DNA of 64,000 nt, taken from contig NZ_JACHYJ010000004.1 in the NCBI RefSeq assembly GCF_014192745.1, positions 186,001 through 250,000 of the forward strand, given 5' to 3'. The stretch is from Luteimonas sp. RC10. GTDB taxonomy: Bacteria; Pseudomonadota; Gammaproteobacteria; Xanthomonadales; Xanthomonadaceae. The position numbers and the translations under genes are program-made. The notes beneath the pieces were generated by a model, which did not search any database, was not told the DNA's origin, and saw only the letters and a program-made list of their open reading frames with translations. Below are positions 15,652-23,832 of this stretch, one piece after another (within the stretch, counting starts at the first letter, position 1; each line of letters opens with the position of its first letter).

Positions 15652-15885
15652 TCAGTGAATGACGCAATATCCACTGGCGTCGAACGTGCACTCGTACAGA
15701 AAGCGCCATTCGCCGTTCTGACACATGAAGACGCGCTGCCCGTTCAACAGATCGACAGATCCAATCACGCCGTTGGCGGTGCATTCGCTTGCAGGTGGCG
15801 TCTCGAATGACTGAGACGATGCGGTTCCGATCGTGAGCGACAACCCGACGGCGAGGGTGCCCAGCATCTTCGTCAATGCCTTCAT
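15652..15885 (-). CDS. small secreted Cys-rich protein
   Basis: A 77-aa protein starting MKALTKMLGTLAVGLSLTIG, a clear Sec signal peptide with likely cleavage near residue 24-26 (TASSQS). The mature part of about 50 residues has four Cys (SEC, FMC, YEC, GYC), suggesting two disulfides in the periplasm or outside. The ATG at 15885 is chosen over the longer open frame because of the signal peptide and a GGAG ribosome site 8 nt upstream. No family recognised. A dyad lies about 100 bp upstream. Confidence 0.65.
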   Translation of the reverse strand: MKALTKMLGTLAVGLSLTIGTASSQSFETPPASECTANGVIGSVDLLNGQRVFMCQNGEWRFLYECTFDASGYCVIH

Positions 15886-15982
15886 CTGCTTTCTCCATGC
15901 GTTGGTGTGATGCGGCAAGAGCCGCACGGCCCAATCTGGTAGGCCAACTGGAGAAGGAGAATCAGAGAACTCCTCATGTGCC

Positions 15983-16000
15983 TGTAGGGATAGTCCTACG
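15983..16000. promoter_or_regulatory. dyad TGTAGG-N6-CCTACG upstream of the secreted protein gene
   Basis: An inverted repeat with 6-nt arms (5 of 6 paired) and a 6-nt gap, 98-115 bp upstream of the ATG at 15885. The layout is like operators of LuxR/NarL-type regulators such as the GacA box (TGTAAG-N6-CTTACA). The regulator is unknown. Confidence 0.35.
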
Positions 16001-16136
16001 TGCACGCATGTGACAATCGACAAGCGGTCTCCCCTTCGAACCATGCACGTGACCGTTGTTCGTCGTGGGCGTGGGACACGCTATATCCGCCCGCTGCTGT
16101 GCTGATGGGCGCATCCAAGCTCCGATGCCTCACCGA

Positions 16137-16154
16137 ACGCCCCTCCCTGGGCGT
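16137..16154 (-). terminator. short hairpin after the Gln-rich protein gene
   Basis: ACGCCC and GGGCGT pair around CTCCCT, 18 bp beyond the stop of the minus-strand gene. No U run, so weak. Confidence 0.3.
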
Positions 16155-16171
16155 CCGGTCACGCTCGACGC

Positions 16172-16300
16172 TTACTCTTCCTCCTCGCCCTGCTCCGGAC
16201 GGCCTGGCTCGCGTTGGTTGTCGTCCTGGCGCTGCTCGCGGCCACCCTGCTGCGGGTTCTGGTTCTGGCCTTCGCGCTGGTTCTGATTGTTCGGACTCAT
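16172..16300 (-). CDS. small Gln/Asn/Glu-rich disordered protein (42 aa)
   Basis: MSPNNQNQREGQNQNPQQGG continues through Arg, Gln and Asp to an EQGEEEE end. The chain has almost no hydrophobic residues and should be intrinsically disordered. The ATG at 16300 has AAGGAG about 7 nt upstream, a good ribosome site, so it is likely a real gene although it is only part of a much longer open frame. Proteins of this style are sometimes stress-related, but no function can be assigned. It is divergent from the dehydrogenase gene with about 260 bp between starts. Confidence 0.6.
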   Translation of the reverse strand: MSPNNQNQREGQNQNPQQGGREQRQDDNQREPGRPEQGEEEE

Positions 16301-16561
16301 GGTCGTCTCCTTGCGGCGGACATTCGCCACAGGCGCGACGCTGCGCCGCCGGGTGTTATCCGCGTGCGAGGGCGCTGCATTCATCGGCTGCGGGTTTTGC
16401 CGACTTGATGAACCAGTTTCGGGTTGCGCCAGAACGAGATCGTCTGCCGCTACGGACAAGGGTGGCGATCTTGCCGGGCCCGCCGTCCGCATGCCCCACC
16501 CGCTCACACCGCATTGCGGCTGTGATTGGTTGCATCCGGGCTTTGCCACGAAGGAGATGCG

Positions 16562-17731
16562 ATGAAAGCCCTGACCTATCACGGCACGCGGGACGTCCGG
16601 GTCGAGACGGTGCCCGACCCCGTCCTGCGCGAGCGTGACGATATCCTGCTGCGCGTCACCGCGACGGCGATCTGCGGCTCCGACCTGCATCTGTACCGCG
16701 GCAAGATTCCCGAGCTGCACGACGGCGACATCCTGGGCCATGAGTTCATGGGCGTGGTCGAGGACGTCGGCGCCGATGTGACCTCGGTGCGCAAGGGCGA
16801 TCGGGTGGTAATCCCGTTCGTCATCGCCTGCGGCGACTGCTTCCATTGCCGGCTGTCGGAGTTCGCGGCCTGCGAGACCACCAACACCGGCCAAGGCGCG
16901 GCGCTCAACCGCAAGGGCATTCGGCCGCCGGCGGCACTGTTCGGCTACAGCCATCTGTATGGCGGCATCGCCGGTGGTCAGGCGGAGTTCGTGCGCGTGC
17001 CCAAGGCCAATGTCGGCCCGCTGGTGGTGCCGGAGGTGCTCAGCGACGAGCAGGTGCTGTTCCTGTCGGACATCCTGCCCACCGGCTACCAGGCGGTCAT
17101 CGATGCGAAGGTCACCAAGGGCTCGACGGTCGCGATCTTCGGTGCCGGCCCGGTCGGGCTGATGGCGGCTGCGTGCTGTCGGATGTTGGGCGCCGAGCGC
17201 ATCTTCATGGTCGATCGTTATCAGTACCGGCTCGATTTCGCGCAGGCGACCTACGGTGTGATCCCGCTGAACTTCGAGGAGATCGACGACCCGGCCGATG
17301 CGATCGTCTCGCAGACCGATGGGCGCGGCGTGGATGCGTCGATCGATGCGGTCGGTTTCGAGGCCAAGGGCAGCAAGGCCGACACCGTGCTGACCGGGCT
17401 CAAGCTCGAGACCAGCAGCGGGGCTGCGATCCGGCAGTGCATCGCGGCGACGCGGCGCGCGGGTACGGTCAGCATTCCGGGCGTGTATGCGGGCTTCATC
17501 CACGCGTTCATGCTGGGCGATGCGTTCGACAAGGGGCTGACCTTCAAGATGGGCCAGACCGATGTGCAGCGCTACATGCCCGAGCTGATGACGCGCATCG
17601 GCAACGGCGATCTGCGGCCCGATGTCATCATCTCGCACCGGATGAAGCTCGAAGACGCGGCGCGCGGGTACGAGATCTTCGACGGCAAGGACGAGGACGA
17701 TGCCTGCCGCAAAGTGGTGCTGACGCCCTGA
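16562..17731 (+). CDS. zinc-dependent MDR alcohol/formaldehyde-type dehydrogenase
   Basis: A 389-aa medium-chain dehydrogenase. Catalytic zinc site: Cys38 (ICGSD) and His60-Glu61 (GHE). Structural zinc site: Cys90, Cys93, Cys96 and Cys104 (CGDCFHC). The Rossmann NAD motif is [12 protein letters not shown] near residue 195. The long insertion around residues 110-135 and the length resemble glutathione-independent formaldehyde dehydrogenases and related polyol dehydrogenases. It would oxidise an alcohol or aldehyde with NAD; the substrate is not deducible. The start follows AAGGAGATGCG; an in-frame ATG 36 bp upstream lacks such a site. It lies at the right border of the island. Confidence 0.88.
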   Translation: MKALTYHGTRDVRVETVPDPVLRERDDILLRVTATAICGSDLHLYRGKIPELHDGDILGHEFMGVVEDVGADVTSVRKGDRVVIPFVIACGDCFHCRLSEFAACETTNTGQGAALNRKGIRPPAALFGYSHLYGGIAGGQAEFVRVPKANVGPLVVPEVLSDEQVLFLSDILPTGYQAVIDAKVTKGSTVAIFGAGPVGLMAAACCRMLGAERIFMVDRYQYRLDFAQATYGVIPLNFEEIDDPADAIVSQTDGRGVDASIDAVGFEAKGSKADTVLTGLKLETSSGAAIRQCIAATRRAGTVSIPGVYAGFIHAFMLGDAFDKGLTFKMGQTDVQRYMPELMTRIGNGDLRPDVIISHRMKLEDAARGYEIFDGKDEDDACRKVVLTP

Positions 17732-17784
17732 GCGTCGCGCGGCGCCGGTTCTGCCGGCGCCGCGAGGGGGCCGGACAAGGCGAT

Positions 17785-17886
17785 GGCCCCGCCGACTGAC
17801 CTCGGCGCCCGCATCGACCGATACCGTTGCTGCCTTCCGGCCCTGGCGGGATTTTCGATCTAGCGTCGCGAGGGGCCGACGGGGCC
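17785..17886 (-). ncRNA. ffs: signal recognition particle RNA (4.5S)
   Basis: Read on the minus strand, the 5' end GGCCCCG pairs with the 3' end CGGGGCC, giving a hairpin of about 102 nt. The apical part contains CCAGGGCCGGAAGGCAGCAACG, split here as CCAGGGCCGGAAGG then CAGCAACG, which is the conserved Ffh-binding domain. SRP RNA with Ffh targets nascent membrane proteins to the translocon. In Pseudomonas-type genomes ffs lies just upstream of dnaX on the same strand; here 12 kb separate them. Confidence 0.92.
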
Positions 17887-17977
17887 ACCATGGAGACACG
17901 CGCCGGCAAGGCCGGCCCCGCAGCAGCGGGACGGGGATTCTAGCAGGGCGAGCGCGCTTGCGCCTATCGGCTCGGCG

Positions 17978-18535
17978 TCATTCGCTGCGTTCGACGACCG
18001 GCACGCCGTCGTGCTGGCGGAATCGGATCGCGTACGAGAGCCGGACCGAGGTCGGCGTTTCGGTCACGCCCGGTGCGGCGCAGGGATCGCTGCCATCGAA
18101 GCCGGCCGGCGCGGTGCACAGCGCGGCCGGCCAGTAGGTCCAGGCGCGCACGGCGGCCAGCGTGGGCGTCACGAACGCGGCGCGATCGGGCACGCCGCGC
18201 GGTGTCGCGCATCGCGGATCCGGGCGCTCGGCCGCAGCGACCACCTGTCCGTCCGTGCCGACCACGACATCCACGCAGACCGCGACCGGCGGGAGGCGCA
18301 GCGGCAGCAGGTCTGCCGGATAGTCGGGCATGGCGGCGGGTTGTTCGAGCGTGGGGTAGACGAAGCGCTGGTGGCGGCCAAGCGCCATCCGGTTGCTGTC
18401 GCCGTCGGGTGCGAGCAATGCCGCGCCGACTTCGCCGCGCGCAGGCGGCGCAGGTGCCGGTTCGGGCGGTACCGGTGCGCTGGTGCACGCGGCCAGCAGC
18501 ATCGCGAGCGCGCCGGCCGCCGCGCCGCGCCTCAT
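17978..18535 (-). CDS. lipoprotein with TonB-C-like domain
   Basis: A 185-aa protein with a lipoprotein signal (MRRGAAAGALAMLLAAC, Cys17) and a Pro-rich linker (PPEPAPAPPA). The C-terminal domain has VCVDVVVGTDGQVV and later AFVTPTLAAVRAWTYWPA, the pattern of TonB C-terminal/energy transducer folds. It ends in a strand LSYAIRFR. No inner-membrane anchor is present, so it is not a classical TonB. Its ATG overlaps the moaE stop (ATGA), making it the last gene of the moa operon. Its link to molybdopterin synthesis is unclear. Confidence 0.7.
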   Translation of the reverse strand: MRRGAAAGALAMLLAACTSAPVPPEPAPAPPARGEVGAALLAPDGDSNRMALGRHQRFVYPTLEQPAAMPDYPADLLPLRLPPVAVCVDVVVGTDGQVVAAAERPDPRCATPRGVPDRAAFVTPTLAAVRAWTYWPAALCTAPAGFDGSDPCAAPGVTETPTSVRLSYAIRFRQHDGVPVVERSE

Positions 18536-18978
18536 CGCGGCGCCCCGCCCTCCGCCGGCTCGGGATGCAGCCAAGTGGCATCGCCGTCGGCGTAGCGCTC
18601 GTGCTTCCAGATCGGCACGCGGTCCTTGATCTCGTCGATGATGTAGCGGCAGGCATCGAATGCGGCGCCGCGATGCGGCGCGGACACGCCCACCCACACC
18701 GCCATGTCGCCGATCGCCAGGTCGCCGATGCGATGCACGCAGACGGCCGCGCACAGCGCGAAGCGTTCGCGGGCCTCGGCGATCACCTTTGCGCCTTCGG
18801 CCTGCGCCAGTTCGACGTAGGACTCGTAGCGCAGGCCGAGCACCGGGCGGCCGTCGTTGTGGTTGCGCACCCAGCCCTCGAAGCTGGCGAAGGCGCCGGC
18901 GCGGTCGTGTTGCAGGCGCGCGCGCAGCGGCGCCAGGTCGAGCGGCGCATCGGCCAGCCAGAAATCGCGGTCGTCCAT
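18532..18978 (-). CDS. moaE: molybdopterin synthase catalytic subunit
   Basis: A 148-aa MoaE. It has the family blocks GAFASFEGWVRNHNDG near residue 27, HRIGDLAIGDMAVWVGVSAPHR, and the active-site lysine region KDRVPIWKHE near residue 120. MoaE with thiocarboxylated MoaD inserts two sulfurs into cPMP to give molybdopterin in the cytosol. The moaD stop lies 2 bp upstream and the gene overlaps the lipoprotein gene by 4 bp. Confidence 0.96.
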   Translation of the reverse strand: MDDRDFWLADAPLDLAPLRARLQHDRAGAFASFEGWVRNHNDGRPVLGLRYESYVELAQAEGAKVIAEARERFALCAAVCVHRIGDLAIGDMAVWVGVSAPHRGAAFDACRYIIDEIKDRVPIWKHERYADGDATWLHPEPAEGGAPR

Positions 18979-18980
18979 CG

Positions 18981-19223
18981 TCAGCCTCCGCTGACCGGGG
19001 GAATGAAGGCGATCTCGCTGTCGCCGCGGACCGCATCGTCCCAGCGCGCGAAGGCGCCGTCGACCGCGACCCGCAACCGCTCGGCCGGCAGCGCGAAGCC
19101 GTGCTGGGCGCGCACTTCGGCGTAGAGCGCGCGCAGGTCGGGCGCGGTGGTCTGCCAGGTTTCCTCGCTGCGGCCGGCGGCATCGCGCAGGCTGGCGAAG
19201 TACAGCAATCGGACATCGGTCAT
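18981..19223 (-). CDS. moaD: molybdopterin synthase sulfur carrier subunit
   Basis: An 80-aa ubiquitin-like protein starting [14 protein letters not shown] and ending in PPVSGG, the Gly-Gly tail that is adenylated and thiocarboxylated. The start overlaps the moaC stop (ATGA), so it is coupled to MoaC translation. The longer open frame upstream is out of register with the family and is discarded. Confidence 0.95.
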   Translation of the reverse strand: MTDVRLLYFASLRDAAGRSEETWQTTAPDLRALYAEVRAQHGFALPAERLRVAVDGAFARWDDAVRGDSEIAFIPPVSGG

Positions 19224-19738
19224 GGGGTGGCGCCTCCCTCGATCGTGCCGACGTCGCGCTTGCCGCCGCGCTTGCCGACCAGCTTGGCCGGTCCGAGCAC
19301 GATGGCGTGCGAGAGCGCCTTGCACATGTCGTAGACGGTCAGCGCGGCGACGGTGGCGCCGGTCAGCGCTTCCATCTCCACGCCGGTACGGTGGGTGGTC
19401 TTGACGGTGCAATCGATGCGCAGTTCGCGCTCGCCGCTCCAGTCGATCGCGATCCGCACACCGTCGATCGGCAGCGGATGGCAGAACGGGATCAGCTCAT
19501 GGGTGCGCTTGACCGCCATCGTGCCGGCGACGATCGCGGTGTCGACAATGCCGCCCTTGGCGCTGCGCAGGCCGCTGGCACGCAGTTGCGCGGCGACCGG
19601 CACCGGGAAGCGAACGCGGCATTCGGCGCTCGCGGCGCGGGCGGTGACGGTCTTGGCCGAGACGTCGACCATCGTCGGCCGGCCGTCTGGATCGATATGG
19701 GTCAGCGCTGGGGACGCCGGGGTTCTGCTGCGGGCCAT
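19220..19738 (-). CDS. moaC: cyclic pyranopterin monophosphate synthase
   Basis: A 172-aa Moa[16 protein letters not shown] near the start is the family N-terminus. [20 protein letters not shown] and [13 protein letters not shown] form the conserved active-site region, followed by [11 protein letters not shown] and YDMCKAL. It converts 3',8-cyclo-7,8-dihydro-GTP, made by MoaA, to cPMP. The ATG at 19738 fits the family better than the upstream open frame. It ends overlapping moaD. Confidence 0.96.
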   Translation of the reverse strand: MARSRTPASPALTHIDPDGRPTMVDVSAKTVTARAASAECRVRFPVPVAAQLRASGLRSAKGGIVDTAIVAGTMAVKRTHELIPFCHPLPIDGVRIAIDWSGERELRIDCTVKTTHRTGVEMEALTGATVAALTVYDMCKALSHAIVLGPAKLVGKRGGKRDVGTIEGGATP

Positions 19739-19763
19739 GGCGCCTGCGTGGTGACTGCGGACC

Positions 19764-20141
19764 TCAGATGGTACCGGCCCCGGTGTCCGGCGTCCCCTGA
19801 TGGAAGACCATCCGCCAGGCGCCCTCGGCGTCGCGGCGCCACCATGAGGCGCGCAGCGAGCGACGCACATCGGTGCCATCGCGGCGCGTGACGCCGTACG
19901 CCACACGGGCCACGTCGTCGGTTACTGCGTGGATGCGCATCGGTCCGGCCTCGAACACGGGGCCGATCTGTTCAGGCAGCCGGTCGAGGACGTCCCCCTT
20001 GCCGAACACCGCGCCCGAGGCGCCGATTTCGGTGAAGTCGTCGGCGATCAAGGCGTCGAGGCGCGCGCGATCGGCACGTACGGCCGGATCGAGCAGCGCG
20101 CGTTCCAGCGATTCGAGCAGCGCGGCGAGGCCGGGGGGCAT
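19764..20141 (-). CDS. NTF2/SnoaL-like DUF4440 protein
   Basis: A 125-aa protein. [25 protein letters not shown] and GKGDVLDRL are the opening helix and strand of DUF4440-type NTF2 folds. A C-terminal sheet ends [20 protein letters not shown]. Such proteins bind small ligands or act as enzymes; nothing specifies the role here. It starts 2 bp after the moaA stop, so it is inside the moa operon between moaA and moaC, an unusual guest. Confidence 0.75.
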   Translation of the reverse strand: MPPGLAALLESLERALLDPAVRADRARLDALIADDFTEIGASGAVFGKGDVLDRLPEQIGPVFEAGPMRIHAVTDDVARVAYGVTRRDGTDVRRSLRASWWRRDAEGAWRMVFHQGTPDTGAGTI

Positions 20142-20143
20142 GT

Positions 20144-21166
20144 TCAACCGCCGACCAGGAACATCTCGACGTGCCGGCGCGGGGCGCGGGTGCTGCCGCG
20201 CAGTTCGCTGTAGCGATCGGCGCGACGCGACCACAGGTCGGTGAGCCGAGACGCGAATGCGGCCTCACCTTCGGCCAGCCAGTCGCGCAGCGGCTGCCCT
20301 TGGCCGGCGAACAGACAGGTGTAGAGGCTGCCATCGGCCGAGACGCGGGCGCGGTGGCAGTCGCCGCAGAACGGCGCGGTCACCGAACTGATGAAGCCGA
20401 TCTCGCCGGCGCCATCGGCATAGGCATGGCGCTCGGCCACCTCGCCGCGGTAGTCGGCATCGAGCGCGCGCAGCGGCCAGCGCGCGGCGATGCGCGCATG
20501 CAGCTCGCGCGAGGGCACCACCCGCGCGCGGTCCCAGCCATTGCAGGTGCCCACGTCCATGTACTCGATGAAGCGCAGCACATGACCGGTACCGCGGAAG
20601 TGCGCGGCCATGCGCTCGACTTCGTGGTCGTTGACACCGCGCTGGACGACGCAGTTGAACTTGATCGACGAAAACCCGGCGCGCTCGGCCGCGGCCACGC
20701 CGTCGAGCACCGCGGCGATGTCGCCGCGCCCGCCCGACAGCTGATGGAACAGCGCAGGATCGAGCGCGTCGAGGCTGATCGTCAGCCGCCGCAGGCCGGC
20801 ATCACGCAGCGCCTGGGCCTGGCGCGCGAGCAACGCGCCGTTGGTGGTCATGGCCAGGTCGTCGATGCCGGGGATCTTGGCCAGCCGCGCGATCAGCGTG
20901 GGCAGTTGTTTGCGCAGCAGCGGCTCGCCACCGGTGATGCGCAGCTTGCGCATGCCCAGCCGCGCGAAGCCGCGCACCAGGGTTTCGATCTCGTCGAACG
21001 ACAGCCGCCCGGCCTGATCGAAGCCGTAGTCGTCGGGCACGCGGTCGGCCGGCATGCAGTAGCCGCAGCGGAAGTTGCAGGCCTCGATCACCGACAACCG
21101 CAGGTCGTGCAGCGGGCGGCCGAGACGGTCCAGCGGGGCCTGGGGCAGTTGCGGCAAAGCGCTCAT
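20144..21166 (-). CDS. moaA: GTP 3',8-cyclase MoaA (radical SAM)
   Basis: A 340-aa protein. The radical SAM cluster is CNFRCGYC with Cys30, Cys34 and Cys37. The GGEP SAM motif follows (ITGGEPLLRK). The second 4Fe-4S cluster region is at the C-terminal side (FCGDCHRARVSADGSLYTC), and the chain ends in Gly-Gly as in functional MoaA. It catalyses the first step of molybdenum cofactor synthesis from GTP. The ATG overlaps the stop of the MBL gene upstream (ATGA). Confidence 0.96.
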   Translation of the reverse strand: MSALPQLPQAPLDRLGRPLHDLRLSVIEACNFRCGYCMPADRVPDDYGFDQAGRLSFDEIETLVRGFARLGMRKLRITGGEPLLRKQLPTLIARLAKIPGIDDLAMTTNGALLARQAQALRDAGLRRLTISLDALDPALFHQLSGGRGDIAAVLDGVAAAERAGFSSIKFNCVVQRGVNDHEVERMAAHFRGTGHVLRFIEYMDVGTCNGWDRARVVPSRELHARIAARWPLRALDADYRGEVAERHAYADGAGEIGFISSVTAPFCGDCHRARVSADGSLYTCLFAGQGQPLRDWLAEGEAAFASRLTDLWSRRADRYSELRGSTRAPRRHVEMFLVGG

Positions 21167-21921
21167 GCGCCGACATCCTGCACCGGCACCGGTGCACGCA
21201 GCGCGAACCGCTCGCCGGGACGGGCCACGCGATGGCCGCGTGCGCGCAGCGCCTCGCCGTCGGCGTCCGAGGCGTAGTGGTAAAGCGCGCAGCGCGCGAG
21301 CAGCGCCGGTGGGTACTCGCGCTCGAGATCGTCGATGCCGCTGTGCGAGGGATTGCCGTGCAGACCGCAGTCGTGGGCGATCAGCTCGTCGCGGTCGGCA
21401 TACCGGGCCAGCATCTCGGGAATCGGCCGGGTGTCGCCGCTCCACACCAGGCTGCCGGGCAGGCGCAGGCCATAGGCGGTCTCCGGCCAGTGATGGCGCA
21501 CCGGGAACACCTCCAGGCGCACGCCGTCGTGCCAGAACGCATCGCCGACCGGGATCAGCCGGAACGCGTCCCAGAAGTTCGCGCCGCCTTCGGCGAGCAC
21601 GTTGGGATAGTCGCCCACGCGCCGGTGCAGCAGCGGCACCACCGGCGCCGGCACGTACAGCGGCATCGCGCCGCGACGTGCAGGGTCGAAGTAGCGGTCG
21701 ACGAACAGGCGCTCGAAGCCGCCGACGTGGTCGAGGTGCACGTGGGTGACGAACAGCGCGCGCGGCGCCTCGCCGTAGCGGTCCAGATGCGCGGTCAGGC
21801 CCTCGTTGCCACAGTCGATCGTCAGCCACGGCGCGCCGTCGCGCTCGATCGTCGCCATCGGCGAGCCCAGCGCCACTGCCGAGGCGTTGCCGACGCCCAG
21901 AAACCGCAGTGCCCAGTCCAT
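21163..21921 (-). CDS. MBL-fold metallohydrolase
   Basis: A 252-aa protein with the metallo-beta-lactamase metal motif THVHLDHVGG (His60, His62, Asp64, His65), a second His in VRHHWPETAYG, Asp in SGDTRP, and AHDCGLHGNPSHS. It resembles RNase Z-like or phosphodiesterase-type members of the fold. The substrate is not deducible. Start and stop overlap kdkA (TGATG) and moaA (ATGA), so it sits in one co-translated chain with both. Confidence 0.85.
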   Translation of the reverse strand: MDWALRFLGVGNASAVALGSPMATIERDGAPWLTIDCGNEGLTAHLDRYGEAPRALFVTHVHLDHVGGFERLFVDRYFDPARRGAMPLYVPAPVVPLLHRRVGDYPNVLAEGGANFWDAFRLIPVGDAFWHDGVRLEVFPVRHHWPETAYGLRLPGSLVWSGDTRPIPEMLARYADRDELIAHDCGLHGNPSHSGIDDLEREYPPALLARCALYHYASDADGEALRARGHRVARPGERFALRAPVPVQDVGA

Positions 21922-22679
21922 CAGATGCCCCGGCTCCAGAGCACGTCGTAGGAACGGCGCAGGCGTGCGAAGTCCGCCGCCACGGCGTCCTCGCTGCGTG
22001 CCCCGCGCAGTTTCTGCAGCGAGCGCTCCAGCCGCGCGAGGTTGCGCGCGCGCCAGCGGGTTTCGGGAATCCGCAGGCGGCCGCGGTCGAGGTCGATCAG
22101 CCAGCCCTTGCCCAGGCTGTCGAACAGGATGTTGTGGGCGTTGAGGTCGGCGTGGTCCAGTCCGGCGCGGTGGAAGCGCGCGATCAGGCGGCCGGTTTGC
22201 TCCCAAGGGGCGTCTTCCGGCGATTGCGCGACCAGCTCGGCCAGCGAGCGCACGTCCACCAGCCGCTCCATCAGGATCCAGGCGCGGTAGGTCAGTCCGC
22301 GGCGCAGGTAGCTTGCGGCGATGGGCTGCGGCACCGGCAGGTCGCGGCGCATCAACTCGCGCAGCAGCCGGAACTCGACGAAGCTGCGCACGCGTGGCCC
22401 GCCACGCCACAGGTGCAGGTCATGGTTGACGCGGCCGACCATGCCGCCGCGCAGGTACTGCCGCAGCACACAGGGGCCGTGCGAGGCGTCAATGAACCAT
22501 GCGCCGCCGCGCCCGCTGCCCGAGACCCGCTGCGCGCGCTCGCCCCACTTCGCCGGATCGAACCAGCGTGGATCGGCTTGCCGCAGCTGCGTGCCGTCGA
22601 ACAGAATGGCGCCGTACTCGCCCGTGCGACCGTCCGCCGGAATCGGCGTCAGGCTTTCGCTGGGGTCGAATCTGCTCAT
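21921..22679 (-). CDS. kdkA: 3-deoxy-D-manno-octulosonic acid kinase
   Basis: A 252-aa KdkA/WaaP-type kinase. [13 protein letters not shown] is the Lys/Arg nucleotide-binding region, [10 protein letters not shown] and AWILMERL form the hinge, and [12 protein letters not shown] with LIDLDRG supplies the catalytic Asp and the metal-binding Asp. It phosphorylates the Kdo of lipid A-Kdo in single-Kdo LPS at the inner membrane. It is divergent from the glycosyltransferase and heads the operon that continues into moaA. Confidence 0.92.
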   Translation of the reverse strand: MSRFDPSESLTPIPADGRTGEYGAILFDGTQLRQADPRWFDPAKWGERAQRVSGSGRGGAWFIDASHGPCVLRQYLRGGMVGRVNHDLHLWRGGPRVRSFVEFRLLRELMRRDLPVPQPIAASYLRRGLTYRAWILMERLVDVRSLAELVAQSPEDAPWEQTGRLIARFHRAGLDHADLNAHNILFDSLGKGWLIDLDRGRLRIPETRWRARNLARLERSLQKLRGARSEDAVAADFARLRRSYDVLWSRGI

Positions 22680-22728
22680 CCAGCGAGTCTATCAAGCCTT
22701 GGCCCCTGCCCCGACCGTCGTTTCTCCC

Positions 22729-23811
22729 GTGCCCACCGGCCAGGCGCCTGCTTTCAGGCCCCATTCGGTGTGTCTGCTGCGCCTGTCGGCGCTCGGCGAT
22801 GTGACCCATGTGCTGCCGTTGATCGCCACGTTGCGCCGGGCCTGGCCCGATCTCGCGCTGAGTTGGGTCATCGGCAAGGGCGAGCATCGCTTGCTCGAAG
22901 GACTGCCCAACGTCGACTTCGTCGTCTACGACAAGAAGAGCGGGCTGGCCGGCATGCGCGCGATGCGGCGGGAATTGCGTGCGCGGCTGGGCGATGCGCG
23001 CCGGTTCGATGCGCTGCTGCAGATGCAGGTCGCCGCGCGCGCCAATCTGCTCTCGGGCTTCGTGCCGGCACGCCGACGCGTGGGCTACGACCGGGCCCGG
23101 TCCAAGGATCTGCATGGCCTGTTCGTCAACGAACGCATTCCCGACCGGCCCGGCATCCACGTGCTCGACGCAATCGGCAGCTTCTGCGAGCCGCTGGGGC
23201 TGCGCCAGGACACCGTGACCTGGAACATGCCGGTGCCCGACGACGCGCACGCCTGGGCGCGGGCGCAGTGGGACGACGATGGCCGCCCGGTGTTGATGAT
23301 CTCGCCATGCTCGAGCCACGTGCGCCGCAACTGGTATCCCGACCGCTACGCCGCCCTCGCCGACCATGCTGCGGACGCCGGCTGGCGGGTGGTGCTGTGC
23401 GGCGGCCGCAGCGAGCTGGAGCGCAGTACGGCCGACGCGATCCTGGCGGCGATGCGGCACGAGGCGCTGGACCTGGTCGGCAAGGACACGCTCAAGCAGT
23501 TGCCGGCGCTGCTGGCGCGCGCGCAGCTGCTGGTCACGCCCGATTCGGGGCCGATGCACATCGCCAACGCGATGGGCACCAAGGTGCTGGGCCTGCACGC
23601 GGCCAGCAATCCGGTGCGCAGCGGCCCGTACTCGGACCGCCGGTTCTGCGTGGACCGCTACGACGACGCTGCGCGCCGCTTCCTCGGCAAGCCGGCGGCT
23701 GCGCTCAAATGGGGCACCAAGATCGAGTTCGACGATGTCATGGCGCTGGTGACCGTCGAGGACGCGATCAACGCGTTCGAGCGCCGGCGCGCCGACCTCG
23801 GGCAGGCTTGA
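22729..23811 (+). CDS. glycosyltransferase family 9 (heptosyltransferase-like)
   Basis: About 360 residues. VCLLRLSALGDVTHVLPLI is the family 9 N-terminus. RRVGYDRAR lies mid-protein, ISPCSSHVRRNWYP starts the C-terminal Rossmann domain, and LVTPDSGPMHIANAMGTKVL is the nucleotide-sugar site. It would add heptose or a similar sugar to the LPS core. The start is uncertain: no ATG precedes the domain, with TTG at 22699, GTG at 22729 and GTG at 22768 in frame and none having a good ribosome site. GTG at 22729 leaves a short lead. It is divergent from kdkA with a gap of about 50 bp. Confidence 0.85.
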   Translation: MPTGQAPAFRPHSVCLLRLSALGDVTHVLPLIATLRRAWPDLALSWVIGKGEHRLLEGLPNVDFVVYDKKSGLAGMRAMRRELRARLGDARRFDALLQMQVAARANLLSGFVPARRRVGYDRARSKDLHGLFVNERIPDRPGIHVLDAIGSFCEPLGLRQDTVTWNMPVPDDAHAWARAQWDDDGRPVLMISPCSSHVRRNWYPDRYAALADHAADAGWRVVLCGGRSELERSTADAILAAMRHEALDLVGKDTLKQLPALLARAQLLVTPDSGPMHIANAMGTKVLGLHAASNPVRSGPYSDRRFCVDRYDDAARRFLGKPAAALKWGTKIEFDDVMALVTVEDAINAFERRRADLGQA

Positions 23812-23832
23812 GCGTCGCGCGCGACGGCGCGA

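Noticed and set aside
5357-17784. Search for integrase, transposase or a second copy of the tRNA-Ser 3' end to define an integrative element
   Set aside because: None was found by reading; the island is described without claiming an integrative element.
16172-17899. A 575-codon minus-strand frame opposite the dehydrogenase
   Set aside because: Only the final 42 codons have a ribosome site and coherent sequence; the remainder is antisense to a clear enzyme gene and the SRP RNA.
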